Shown: positions 1 to 8,346 of the stretch, one piece after another
How positions within the stretch are numbered: position 1 is the stretch's first letter
Layout of the letters: each line of letters opens with the position of its first letter
Notes under the pieces: model-generated
The model's database searches: none
The model's input: the letters and a program-made list of their open reading frames with translations, nothing else
Told to the model about the DNA's origin: nothing
NCBI GenBank assembly: GCA_029558675.1
Contig: JAKQEF010000101.1
Span: 1 to 34,862, forward strand
From: Bacteroidota bacterium
GTDB lineage: Bacteria; Bacteroidota; Bacteroidia; Bacteroidales; Tenuifilaceae
Direction of reading: 5' to 3'
DNA length: 34,862 nucleotides
Made by a program: the position numbers and the translations under genes

Positions 1-1
1 G

Positions 2-127
2 TTAGCATCTTTCAACCCCTATTCTCCTCAGCAGGTGAATGGGGTGGAAAAAATGATGAGACAAATTGGAGAATATATTCAAACAATCGACTTTAGCACG
101 GAAGAGGAGCATGACAAATCGAAGTAA
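2..127 (+). CDS. C-terminal fragment of an unidentified upstream protein
   Basis: An open frame runs from the window edge to a TAA at 125-127, giving about 41 residues that end in an acidic, charged tail (STEEEHDKSK). The fragment looks protein-like, with a helical stretch containing VEKMMRQIGEYIQ, and has no stop before 125. I do not recognise the family. Its end overlaps the start of the phosphatase gene by 17 bases if that gene begins at the ATG at 111. This is typical of translationally coupled genes, so the upstream gene may belong to the same operon as the Sia-like switch. The rest of the gene lies outside the window. Confidence 0.6.
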   Translation, partial: LASFNPYSPQQVNGVEKMMRQIGEYIQTIDFSTEEEHDKSK

Positions 128-2723
128 AAAATTTTCCAAGGCAATGATTAACAGGTTATCGCCCAAAGTGTACTACGCTGCTACCTTTGGTTTGCTTTTG
201 GTTTTATGCTCTTGGCTACTTGTTTTCGTTGCGCAGGGTATCCCTTTCTCTTTCAATGGCATTGCCAAAATCCATGCAAACAACCCCTCACTATGGATTA
301 TTGATTTACTCCCCGTTGTCTTTGCTTATACTCTTCATCTAATAGAAAAAAGGCATAACGAAAAAGTAAGCTTCCTGGAAGGAGAAATCGATCAGCGCGA
401 AAAGGATACCAGTAAAAATGCCCTGTTTGCCAAATCCATCGGCGAAGGCAACTACTACGCCCCATTCCAGATAGGAGACGAGGATGATATTCTGGGAAAA
501 TCGCTTCTGGCAATGCGCGACAACCTGCTGGAGAACAATAAAAAGGAAACAGAGCAGAATTGGATTGCCAACGGAAAAGATCAGGTTGCTCACATACTTC
601 GGATACACAACAACTTAGAAGAACTCTCATACGAGGTATTGGTAAAGTTGATTAAATATATCAACCTGATTCAGGGAGCCCTCTACCTGTACGACGAGGA
701 AAAAAAGGTATTGATCAATTTGGCCTCATACGCTTACAATCGCAAGAAGTACATCAAGCAAAAGTTTAAATTGGGCGAAGGGTTGATTGGACAGTGTGCC
801 TACGAAAAGGATATCATATACCGTACCGAAATCCCCGATGACTATATTTCCATCTCTTCCGGTATCCTAGGGGACAGGAAACCCCAGAGTTTACTTATAG
901 TTCCCCTTATCACCGATGAGAAACTTGAAGGGGTTATCGAATTCGCATCCCTCGATCAGCAAATATCCCCGTTAACCATCCGTTTTCTCCGCGAAATGGG
1001 CGAAATCATAGCACGCACCATATTCAATCTACGGGTTAACCAAAAAACCGAACGCCTGCTGCTCGAAGCCCAGCAAATGACCCAGGAGCTCAAGGAGAAC
1101 GAGGAAGAACTTCGGCAAAATGCCGAAGAGATGAGGGCTACACACGAAGAGTTGGAAAAATCAAATCTTAAGCTGGAGTCGAAAATCCAAGAGGTTGAGA
1201 ATGCCCAAAAGCGGTTACACTCCCTTTTGGAAAATGCCTCTGAGATAATCTCCATTTACAGCAGTAGCCTTAAGTTGACCTACATAAGCCCTTCGGTAAC
1301 CAAAATTTTGGGTTACACCCCCAGAGAGATGGTGAATGGGAAAGACATCGATCGCTTAACTCGAAAAGGCGAGCAAGACCTGAGCGACATGTTTCAAAAA
1401 TTGCTGGATACCCCTAGAATGCCACTCACCATTCAGTACACCTTTATGAAAAAGGACGGAACGAAGCTTTTCCTTGAGGTAACCGGGCGCAACCTGCTGG
1501 ATGATGTGGCTATCAATGGCATAATTCTTAACTCGCAGGATATCACCGAACGCAAACGTGCCGAAAAGGAGGAGAGAATGCGCAGCAAGATGCAATCCCT
1601 CTCAGAAAACTCGCCCGATATGATTATGCGTTTAAATACTTCGGGACAATTCTTTTACGCAAATCCGATGGTTGATCAATACTTGGGCATCCCGGCCAAG
1701 GAGGTAATTAACCAAACCCTCAACTCCATTGAGATGAATGAGGTATTAACCAATTACCTGAAAGAATCCATAAAAACCATTAAAACTACCAAGGATAAAG
1801 TTGAGGGAGATTTGGCATTCAACTCCATGATGGGTGAGACCATAATGCACATCTCCGCCATTCCCGAATTCAACGAGAATGAGTTGGAAACCATACTTTT
1901 TGTTGGGCACGATATAACAGAAGCCAAGCGCATCGAGCTGGAGATTCAGGATAAAAACCGAAAAATCACGGAGAGCATCAACTACGCCCAGCGAATTCAA
2001 ACCTCCATTCTCCCCAACAACAAGATTATCCGTCAGTACCTTCCCAAATCATTCATTTACTACAAACCCCGAGATGTGGTGAGCGGTGACTTCCCCTGGT
2101 TCTTTGTGAAGGAAGACAATATTTACATTGCCGTTGTCGACTGCACCGGACACGGAGTTCCCGGTGCCCTTCTTTCTTTCATCGGGTATTTCATTCTTAA
2201 CAATGTGGTTGACCACGATGCCACATACAGTGCTTCCAAAATCCTCGATTTGCTCCATTTCGGTGTCCGTAAAACGCTAAAGCAGGATCGCCACGATGCC
2301 GATGCGCGCGATGGCATGGACATTGCTCTTTGCAAAATTAATTTGAAAAAGAAAACCCTGCATTACGCCGGCGCACACCGACCGCTTTACCTACTGAGGA
2401 ACAAGGCGTTGGAAGAATATAGGGGCGACAGGAAGGCAATTGGTGGCATACCCAATCTTAAGAAAGAAGAGAATGACTTTACCAACTACCTGATTGACCT
2501 GAAACCCGGTGACAAAATATTCTTTTTCTCCGATGGTTTGCCCGATCAGGTGGGAGGAGAAGATAAAAAGAAGTATGGTCCGGCACGTATTCGGGAGAAG
2601 ATTGTGGAGAACCAAAGCTTAACCATGCCTCAGTTTAACGAGCTGTTTGAAAATGATTTTAATAACTATAAGGGTGAAAATAAGCAAATTGATGATGTAC
2701 TTTTAATTGGAATTGAATTCTAA
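111..2723 (+). CDS. SiaA-like membrane PPM/SpoIIE-type serine/threonine phosphatase (HAMP-GAF-PAS-PAS-PPM)
   Basis: Predicted sensor phosphatase. Numbered from the ATG at 111 (870 residues), it has two membrane segments (about 21-43 and 62-78), a HAMP-like linker (83-150), a GAF domain (165-310), a coiled coil (315-375), two PAS domains (372-485 and 495-610) and a C-terminal PP2C/SpoIIE domain (625-870). The metal-binding motifs are visible: SGDF (Asp660), VVDCTGHGVPGAL (Asp677), DGMDIAL, FFSDG (Asp808) and DDVLL at the end. By family knowledge such enzymes dephosphorylate a small SiaC/anti-anti-sigma type protein, and the SiaB and SiaC homologues follow directly. The frame is also open from a TTG at 66. 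I prefer the ATG at 111, which overlaps the preceding stop, or possibly the ATG at 144. One oddity is GDFPWF, where relatives I recall have GDFYWF. The signal sensed by GAF/PAS is unknown. Confidence 0.9.
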   Translation: MTNRSKKFSKAMINRLSPKVYYAATFGLLLVLCSWLLVFVAQGIPFSFNGIAKIHANNPSLWIIDLLPVVFAYTLHLIEKRHNEKVSFLEGEIDQREKDTSKNALFAKSIGEGNYYAPFQIGDEDDILGKSLLAMRDNLLENNKKETEQNWIANGKDQVAHILRIHNNLEELSYEVLVKLIKYINLIQGALYLYDEEKKVLINLASYAYNRKKYIKQKFKLGEGLIGQCAYEKDIIYRTEIPDDYISISSGILGDRKPQSLLIVPLITDEKLEGVIEFASLDQQISPLTIRFLREMGEIIARTIFNLRVNQKTERLLLEAQQMTQELKENEEELRQNAEEMRATHEELEKSNLKLESKIQEVENAQKRLHSLLENASEIISIYSSSLKLTYISPSVTKILGYTPREMVNGKDIDRLTRKGEQDLSDMFQKLLDTPRMPLTIQYTFMKKDGTKLFLEVTGRNLLDDVAINGIILNSQDITERKRAEKEERMRSKMQSLSENSPDMIMRLNTSGQFFYANPMVDQYLGIPAKEVINQTLNSIEMNEVLTNYLKESIKTIKTTKDKVEGDLAFNSMMGETIMHISAIPEFNENELETILFVGHDITEAKRIELEIQDKNRKITESINYAQRIQTSILPNNKIIRQYLPKSFIYYKPRDVVSGDFPWFFVKEDNIYIAVVDCTGHGVPGALLSFIGYFILNNVVDHDATYSASKILDLLHFGVRKTLKQDRHDADARDGMDIALCKINLKKKTLHYAGAHRPLYLLRNKALEEYRGDRKAIGGIPNLKKEENDFTNYLIDLKPGDKIFFFSDGLPDQVGGEDKKKYGPARIREKIVENQSLTMPQFNELFENDFNNYKGENKQIDDVLLIGIEF

Positions 2724-2724
2724 G

Positions 2725-2755
2725 TTGATTAATATGGGTAAATTATTTAATTTTG
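2725..2755 (+). promoter_or_regulatory. Candidate internal Bacteroidota promoter before the SiaB-like gene
   Basis: TTG at 2725-2727, a 20-base spacer, then TAATTTTG at 2748-2755, a full match to the Bacteroidota -7 element TAnnTTTG. Transcription would start at about 2760-2762, almost on the ATG at 2762, so the message would be nearly leaderless. It could also be chance in an AT-rich gap inside an operon. Confidence 0.3.
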
Positions 2756-2761
2756 CAGGCT

Positions 2762-3337
2762 ATGGATAAAAAGAATGTCAAAGGGTTCCTCGAGTTTGTT
2801 TACGACTTCTACAAGTCGATGAAAGCTCATGAAATCACCCTTGTGTACGAGGGTGAAATAACCCATCAAATTACAAAGGCATTTACATCCCTCACCGAGT
2901 CCAACATGGCCAAGGAAGAGGAGTCGAACACCGTACAAAAAAAGGTGTTCCATGTAATGGTCGAATGCTTGCAGAACATAAGCAAGCATGCTGATAGCTT
3001 TGGGTCGGACGATTTCCTGTTTGCCGGAAGAGGTATCTTTATGGTTAGCAAAGCGGACGCCGAATACCATGTAACCACCGGCAATGTGATTGAAAATTCA
3101 AAGATTGATGAACTTACTAAAATTCTCGATCACATCAATACACTCGACAAGGAAGGTTTAAAAGAACTTTATAAAACCCAAATGCGCGAGGGGCGCCTTT
3201 CGGAAAAGGGAGGAGCCGGGTTGGGATTCATTGATATTGCAAGGAAAACCGGGCGAAAACTTAATTATCACTTCTTGCCAATTGATGATGAAACGCATTT
3301 TTTCATCCTAACATCAACCATATCCAGAAACGAGTAA
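2762..3337 (+). CDS. SiaB-family protein kinase (HATPase-like, DUF6272)
   Basis: This 191-residue protein has the GHKL/HATPase features of the SiaB family: an N-box-like helix VFHVMVECLQNISKHA (Glu68, Asn72, His76) and a glycine-rich lid GGAGLGFIDIARK (about 150-162). By homology it phosphorylates the small SiaC-type protein encoded 11 bases downstream, opposing the phosphatase encoded upstream. It lacks membrane segments and a sensor domain, so signal input probably enters through the phosphatase. The frame extends to a TTG at 2753, but that TTG overlaps a promoter-like element. The ATG at 2762 gives the normal N-terminus MDKKNVKGFLEF. It probably belongs to one operon with its neighbours. 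The kinase assignment rests on family membership and gene order. Confidence 0.85.
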   Translation: MDKKNVKGFLEFVYDFYKSMKAHEITLVYEGEITHQITKAFTSLTESNMAKEEESNTVQKKVFHVMVECLQNISKHADSFGSDDFLFAGRGIFMVSKADAEYHVTTGNVIENSKIDELTKILDHINTLDKEGLKELYKTQMREGRLSEKGGAGLGFIDIARKTGRKLNYHFLPIDDETHFFILTSTISRNE

Positions 3338-3348
3338 ATCAGTAAACT

Positions 3349-3732
3349 ATGGAAACCATTAAAATAATGGGGACAGATGATACCCCCACTGTCATTCTGG
3401 ATGCAGAAAACGATATATTCGAGATATCCGGGCGTTCCCTTCCTGAAGATGTTACCGCCTTTTACGACCCAATTCTCAATTGGCTCGATGAATATGCCGC
3501 TAATTCCAATCCCAAAACTATCTTCACATTTAAATTGGTGTATTTCAACACGGCTAGCTCAAAACTCCTTCTCGATATACTAATGAAATTTGAGGAGATG
3601 CGCGAGAATGGTTTGGATGTACTAATTAAGTGGTATTACCCCGAAGATGACGAGGACATGCAGGAAGCTGGCGAAGAATACGCCGATATCGTTGACGTTC
3701 CCTTTGAACAGGTAAGTTATACACATAGTTAA
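3349..3732 (+). CDS. SiaC-family regulatory phosphoprotein (DUF1987)
   Basis: This small acidic protein of 127 residues belongs to the DUF1987/SiaC family, whose fold resembles STAS anti-anti-sigma factors. The conserved motif YFNTASSK places a threonine at residue 68, the same number as the site in P. aeruginosa SiaC that SiaB phosphorylates and SiaA dephosphorylates. In that system unphosphorylated SiaC binds and activates the diguanylate cyclase SiaD. No cyclase is encoded in this window, and the next gene is a transporter. The target of this protein is therefore unknown. The C-terminal third is strongly acidic (EDDEDMQEAGEEYAD). It begins 11 bases after the kinase gene, consistent with co-translation. 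Confidence 0.88.
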   Translation: METIKIMGTDDTPTVILDAENDIFEISGRSLPEDVTAFYDPILNWLDEYAANSNPKTIFTFKLVYFNTASSKLLLDILMKFEEMRENGLDVLIKWYYPEDDEDMQEAGEEYADIVDVPFEQVSYTHS

Positions 3733-3767
3733 TACCCATTAAGAAGTAAATCTGAACGAAATAAGCT

Positions 3768-6700
3768 ATGAGTGAAGAGATTCTCAGGGCTTTAATGCAA
3801 CTTTTTGCAATTATTGCAAAACAGGACGAAGGGGTTGAATCCAACGAACGTGAGTATGTTGTTAACTTCCTCATGCAGCAAGTAAACGATGAAGCGGTTG
3901 AAGAGTATATTAAGCTCTTCGACCAGCATGCAGGGCTGAATGAAGAAAAAGAGGAAGGAGCGGATGAAGATAATGGACAGCCTAAAAAGGTTAAACTAAC
4001 ATCGGTTAGAGACTCCGTAAAAATACTTGGGATCTGTAAAAAGATTAATAAAACCCTGACCCAGAAACAAAAGGTTGTTGTTCTCGTTCGGCTTTTTGAA
4101 CTTGTCAATGCCGATAGAAAATTTACCGATCAGCGAATGGCCATTATCAACACGGTGGCCGAAGTATTTAAGCTAACCAAAGAAGAGTTTGTTGACATTG
4201 AGAATTTTGTTATCAACAACGAAATTAATGAGTTAGACTACTCCAGCATTCTAACAATTCACGATAAGCAGGAGCATGGTGAGCATTGTAAGCACATTCC
4301 CACCGAAGCGTTAAACGGCTACCTGTTCATCCTTCAAATCAAGAGCGAAGATCTTTACTTCTTGCGATACACTGGAAATGAAGATATTTTACTCAATGGT
4401 CTCCCCATAAATCATAAGCGAATATACCTTTTTGCCAGCGGAAGTTCTATTAAACTTCCTAAAGGCAAACCCATATACTATACCGATGTGGTGGCTCACT
4501 ATTTGGCCGACTCAACCACAGTAAGGGTTTCCTACTGTGCCGAAAATATAGGATTTACATTTAAAACAGGCGATGTCGGGCTGCGTGACATATCATTTCA
4601 AGAAGGGCAAGGAAAACTGATTGGCATCATGGGAGCCAGCGGAGCAGGAAAAACCACGCTGCTCAACGTGCTCGCCGGAATTGAAAAACCGACCACAGGA
4701 AGAGTACTAATCAACGGAATCGACCTCCATAAAGACAAGGGTAGTCTGGAAGGGGTAATTGGAGTTATCCCTCAGGATGATCTTCTCATTGAAGAGCTAA
4801 CCGTATTCCAAAACCTGTACTACAACGCCAAACTCTGCTTTAAAGACAAATCCGAGGAAGAGCTTACACAACTCGTAAACAAAACCCTTAACAATCTTGG
4901 CCTTTACGAACGCAAGGATTTAAAGGTTGGGTCGCCGATGAACAAAATGATATCAGGAGGGCAGCGTAAACGCCTTAACATAGCCCTAGAGCTTATCCGC
5001 GAACCCTCTATTCTTTTTGTCGACGAACCAACATCAGGCCTCTCTTCGCGCGACTCTGAAAACGTAATGGACCTGCTGCGTGAACTAACCCTCAAAGGGA
5101 AGCTCATTTTCGTTGTTATCCATCAACCATCATCCGACATTTATAAGATGTTTGACAATATGATGATTTTGGATACGGGTGGGTATTTGATTTACTACGG
5201 CAATCCTGTTGAAGCGGTTATGTACTTCAAACGGATTGATATGCAAATCAATAGCGATCAAGGGGAGTGCCCAACTTGCGGAAACGTCAATCCAGAGCTT
5301 ATCTTCAATATCATTGAGGCAAGAGTGGTGGACGAATTCGGGCGATATACCCCAACTCGAAAAGTTTCGCCTGCCAAGTGGGAAGGTCACTACAGAGAAA
5401 ACATCAAGCTGAGCGAAGTGCCCCACGAAAGTGTACCACCCCCCAAATCGCTCAATATCCCTTCGAGGATAAGACAGTTCCTCATCTATACCACCCGCGA
5501 TTTTCTCTCGAAAATTAGCAATACCCAGTATATCGTACTAAATCTTCTTGAAACGCCAATTCTGGGTTTTGTACTTGCCTACGTGATTAGGTATATTGCC
5601 GACCCCAACTCCAATGTTTACATTTTCAGAGAAAACGAGAATATACCTATATATATATTCATGGCGCTTATCGTGGCACTATTCATTGGTTTAACAGTAA
5701 GTGCTGAAGAAATTTTCCGCGATCGCAAGATCCTCAAACGGGAGGCATTCCTCAACCTTAGCCGCACCTCGTACCTGTTGAGCAAGATTAGTATTCTGGT
5801 TGCCCTTTCGGCAATTCAGTGTATAACCTTCGTTCTCATAGCCAATAGCATATTGGAACTAAGGGATTTGAACTTCGTTTACTGGCTTGCCCTTTTTTCG
5901 ACAGCCGTTTTTGCCAACCTGCTGGGGCTGAACATCTCTGCAACATTCAACTCTGCTGTTACCATCTACATCGTCATCCCACTCTTAATGATACCCATGA
6001 TGGTACTATCGGGTGCAATGTTCAGCTTCGAAAAGTTGAATAGGGCGGTGGGGAGTTTCGGCAGAGTTCCGTTAATAGCTGAATTTATGGCCACCAAGTG
6101 GAGCTACGAAGCTTTAGTGGTACACCAATTTAAGGACAACGAATTCCACAAGCATTTCTACGAAATAGAGAAGGTAGAGCGTAATGCTGACTACAAAAAC
6201 GTTTACTTCATCCCCGAATTGGAAAAATACCTTAACGAAAGTATAGAAGCCCTTGGCAACAATGACGAGGATAGCAAGCATAAACTCACTGTCGATTTGC
6301 TGGTATTATACAACTCTTTGTACAACGAGACCAACTATATGGCACCCGGAATTCCCTATAGTTACCTCGACCAGTTAAATAATAATAACTATAGCTACGA
6401 AGTTGCATACGCCACTTTTGACTACTTAGATGACCTTAAAAAGCATTACAATAAATTATTCCAAGAGGCCAATCAGCGACGCGATCGCCTGATTTCGCAC
6501 TTGGTAAGCACAAATGCACGTTTATACGAGGCAAAACGTAAAGCATACCATAACGAGAGCATTTCTGATCTGGTAACCAAGAAGTTCGAAAAGAATTGCA
6601 TACTACAGTATAAGGGAGAACTTGTTCAACAGAACGACCCCATTTACCGCGATCCTATTCCCAGGCACAAGTTCGACTTCAGATCGCATTTCCTTGCTCC

Positions 6701-6860
6701 TCGCAAACATTTCCTTGGAAAATACTACGATACTTTTTGGTTCAATATTTGCTTTATATGGATTATGACGGCCATTCTTTACATAGCCCTATACTTTGAA
6801 GTTTTGAAAAAAATAATTGACTTTTTCAGTAAATTAAGCTTCCCAAAATTTAGAAAATAG
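3768..6860 (+). CDS. ABCG-type ABC transporter fusion with N-terminal TerB-like and FHA-like regions
   Basis: This is a 1030-residue half-transporter. Residues 1-155 form two helical halves resembling TerB (AIIAKQDEGVESNE, LVNADRKFTDQRM). Residues 180-250 look like a degenerate FHA fold (ILLNGLPINHKRIYLFASGS) without the usual GR and SxxH phosphothreonine-binding residues. The ATPase follows: Walker A GASGAGKTT (289-297), Q-loop Gln336, signature ISGGQRKRL (395-403), Walker B ILFVDEPTSGL (415-425), His452. A GECPTCG segment (499-505, Cys501/Cys504) leads to six membrane segments at about 589-610, 627-645, 670-695, 703-727, 729-752 and 990-1012. A loop of about 235 residues, rich in Tyr/Asn/Lys, lies between the last two. 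ABCG proteins usually export lipophilic or envelope substrates, and the substrate here is unknown. It starts 35 bases after the SiaC-like gene, which suggests the switch regulates it or shares its task. Confidence 0.85.
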   Translation: MSEEILRALMQLFAIIAKQDEGVESNEREYVVNFLMQQVNDEAVEEYIKLFDQHAGLNEEKEEGADEDNGQPKKVKLTSVRDSVKILGICKKINKTLTQKQKVVVLVRLFELVNADRKFTDQRMAIINTVAEVFKLTKEEFVDIENFVINNEINELDYSSILTIHDKQEHGEHCKHIPTEALNGYLFILQIKSEDLYFLRYTGNEDILLNGLPINHKRIYLFASGSSIKLPKGKPIYYTDVVAHYLADSTTVRVSYCAENIGFTFKTGDVGLRDISFQEGQGKLIGIMGASGAGKTTLLNVLAGIEKPTTGRVLINGIDLHKDKGSLEGVIGVIPQDDLLIEELTVFQNLYYNAKLCFKDKSEEELTQLVNKTLNNLGLYERKDLKVGSPMNKMISGGQRKRLNIALELIREPSILFVDEPTSGLSSRDSENVMDLLRELTLKGKLIFVVIHQPSSDIYKMFDNMMILDTGGYLIYYGNPVEAVMYFKRIDMQINSDQGECPTCGNVNPELIFNIIEARVVDEFGRYTPTRKVSPAKWEGHYRENIKLSEVPHESVPPPKSLNIPSRIRQFLIYTTRDFLSKISNTQYIVLNLLETPILGFVLAYVIRYIADPNSNVYIFRENENIPIYIFMALIVALFIGLTVSAEEIFRDRKILKREAFLNLSRTSYLLSKISILVALSAIQCITFVLIANSILELRDLNFVYWLALFSTAVFANLLGLNISATFNSAVTIYIVIPLLMIPMMVLSGAMFSFEKLNRAVGSFGRVPLIAEFMATKWSYEALVVHQFKDNEFHKHFYEIEKVERNADYKNVYFIPELEKYLNESIEALGNNDEDSKHKLTVDLLVLYNSLYNETNYMAPGIPYSYLDQLNNNNYSYEVAYATFDYLDDLKKHYNKLFQEANQRRDRLISHLVSTNARLYEAKRKAYHNESISDLVTKKFEKNCILQYKGELVQQNDPIYRDPIPRHKFDFRSHFLAPRKHFLGKYYDTFWFNICFIWIMTAILYIALYFEVLKKIIDFFSKLSFPKFRK

Positions 6861-6922
6861 TTTTTTTGTATATCTTTACTTTTTGTGTTTTGTTTGGAAA
6901 AAGGAAAATAAATCTATAGACT

Positions 6923-7834
6923 ATGTACAGAAATGTAATTTTGCTAATTGCCACTGTTTTGTTAGCAACATCGTGCCGCTTCTTCGATTCGAATCGGAAC
7001 CTTAGCAGAGAAGATTTTGATATACCCGAGGGATTACTCGATGAAAAACCTCTCGAAGTAGCATCGGAAGTTATTGATGATATGATCCAGAACGTATCCT
7101 CCCCTGTTGAAATGGCAGCTATAATAAAAGGTCTAAAAATCCCTTTCAACCGCGATTATATTGCCAATACCAAGGACATGAACAACCTCAATACCAGTTT
7201 TCAGAAAGCCGTAGGGCTGGGTATTTATGGTGCCGATTTGGGGTATATTAACATGTACGAAAGGACATCATTGGTAATTAATCACATAACAACCATTAAG
7301 TCCCTTGCCGATGGTATTCAAGTGGGCCAGTTTTTCGACTTCAACTCACTTAGCCGCATTGCCACAAACAGAGAGAATATCGACTCACTTCTGCTCATTT
7401 CGCAGCAAAGCTTTAATCGCATTGACAGCTACCTGAGGGAAACCAATAGGGCTCATTTAAGCGTTGTTATCATTGCCGGTGTTTGGATCGAAGGTCTTTA
7501 CATTGCCAGTAGGGTAGCCGAAGATGCAAAACACCCAAGGATTGACGAGACCATTGGTGAACAAAAGGTAATTATGAGCAGTTTGATGCTACTTCTCAAT
7601 AACTATAAGGGCGATCCCAATGTGTCTAAACTTATTTCTGATTTTGAGGAAATTCAAGCGCTCTATAAAGATGTCAGGATTACATACGAGTATGGTGATC
7701 CAATACCCGTTGAGAAGGATGGGGTTTTAACATTTAAACAGAACGATACTCAAACCATTATCATGTCGGATGAAACGCTAAACAACATCATAAAGAAAGT
7801 TCAAAGCGTAAGAAATAAACTTTTGATTGGATAA
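6923..7834 (+). CDS. Predicted lipoprotein of unknown function
   Basis: This 303-residue protein starts with a lipoprotein signal peptide: a short basic start, a hydrophobic stretch and a lipobox LATSC with the modified cysteine at residue 18. The mature part is mainly predicted helical and has no motif I recognise. It contains repeated polar helices (EVASEVIDDMIQNVSS, NNIIKKVQSVRNKLL) and no further membrane segment. It lies 62 bases after the ABCG-type gene on the same strand and precedes a second secreted protein. This suggests an envelope partner of the transporter, but that rests on position alone. An outer-membrane lipoprotein facing the periplasm is most likely. I cannot give it a family name. 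Confidence 0.75.
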   Translation: MYRNVILLIATVLLATSCRFFDSNRNLSREDFDIPEGLLDEKPLEVASEVIDDMIQNVSSPVEMAAIIKGLKIPFNRDYIANTKDMNNLNTSFQKAVGLGIYGADLGYINMYERTSLVINHITTIKSLADGIQVGQFFDFNSLSRIATNRENIDSLLLISQQSFNRIDSYLRETNRAHLSVVIIAGVWIEGLYIASRVAEDAKHPRIDETIGEQKVIMSSLMLLLNNYKGDPNVSKLISDFEEIQALYKDVRITYEYGDPIPVEKDGVLTFKQNDTQTIIMSDETLNNIIKKVQSVRNKLLIG

Positions 7835-7856
7835 TTTTTTTGAAATTCCTTTGATT

Positions 7857-8294
7857 ATGAAAAACATATTTCTTTTTTCCCTGTTCTCAATTATCCTGTC
7901 GGGATGGACTGTTACGACATATGCTCAAAGTGAGGACGATCTAATCGAAATTTGTGGAATGATTGCTCAGGATGCAACATTCCTAAAAGATTTTACCATC
8001 CGCCTCGATGCAGGTGATCCTCCACCAATTCAGCGATTCTCTGTAATACTCAAAAAAGGTATTAAGTACCGGTTCTCCGTATGTAACTCCAACGATTACG
8101 AAGGAAGGGTCATTTTGCAACTATTTGATAATAATCGTTTACTGGCTACCACATATGTTGTGGCCAGCGGAAAAGATTACCCCTCAATAGACTACGATTG
8201 TTCAAAAACCGGTGCGTATCACCTGTTTTTTAACTTCAAAGAGGGTAAGCCCGGTTTGGCGGTTGGGCTACTATCGCTGGTTGAAACCATGTAA
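7857..8294 (+). CDS. Small secreted protein of unknown function
   Basis: This 145-residue protein has a classical signal peptide (hydrophobic residues 4-18, likely cleavage after Ala23 in TYA-Q). The mature domain is beta-rich, with alternating patterns such as YRFSVCNSNDYEGRVILQLFDNN, reminiscent of small periplasmic or surface-exposed beta-sandwich domains. Its cysteines are few and not paired in an obvious motif. A frame extension to a TTG at 7827 would overlap the lipoprotein gene and spoil the signal peptide, so the ATG at 7857 is chosen. It begins 22 bases after the lipoprotein gene and is followed by a strong terminator, so it is probably the last gene of the Sia-like operon. Confidence 0.72.
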   Translation: MKNIFLFSLFSIILSGWTVTTYAQSEDDLIEICGMIAQDATFLKDFTIRLDAGDPPPIQRFSVILKKGIKYRFSVCNSNDYEGRVILQLFDNNRLLATTYVVASGKDYPSIDYDCSKTGAYHLFFNFKEGKPGLAVGLLSLVETM

Positions 8295-8311
8295 CTCTTG
8301 GATATAATACA

Positions 8312-8346
8312 AAAAAGAACCGGCACTTGTACCGGTTCTTTTTTTG
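8312..8346. terminator. Bidirectional intrinsic terminator
   Basis: A 9-bp perfect stem, AAGAACCGG (8315-8323) with CCGGTTCTT (8332-8340), has an 8-base loop, an A-run on the left and a T-run on the right. It can end the plus-strand operon upstream and also the minus-strand tRNA-Asn, whose 3' end lies directly next to it. Confidence 0.88.

Noticed and set aside
66-110. TTG start at 66 for the phosphatase
   Set aside because: It would overlap the previous gene by 62 bases, and the ATG at 111 is a more usual coupled start. It remains possible.
3626-4108. A 160-codon minus-strand frame across the SiaC-like/transporter junction
   Set aside because: It overlaps two well-supported plus-strand genes, and the product is Ser/Cys/Phe-rich without a domain, typical of antisense translation.
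7827-7856. TTG extension of the small secreted protein
   Set aside because: It overlaps the lipoprotein gene and would bury the signal peptide behind ten extra residues.
111-8294. Interpretation of the cluster as a stressosome or sigma-B type Rsb module
   Set aside because: No sigma factor, anti-sigma HATPase of the RsbW type or STAS protein is present. The DUF1987 and SiaB-family members point to the Sia type instead.
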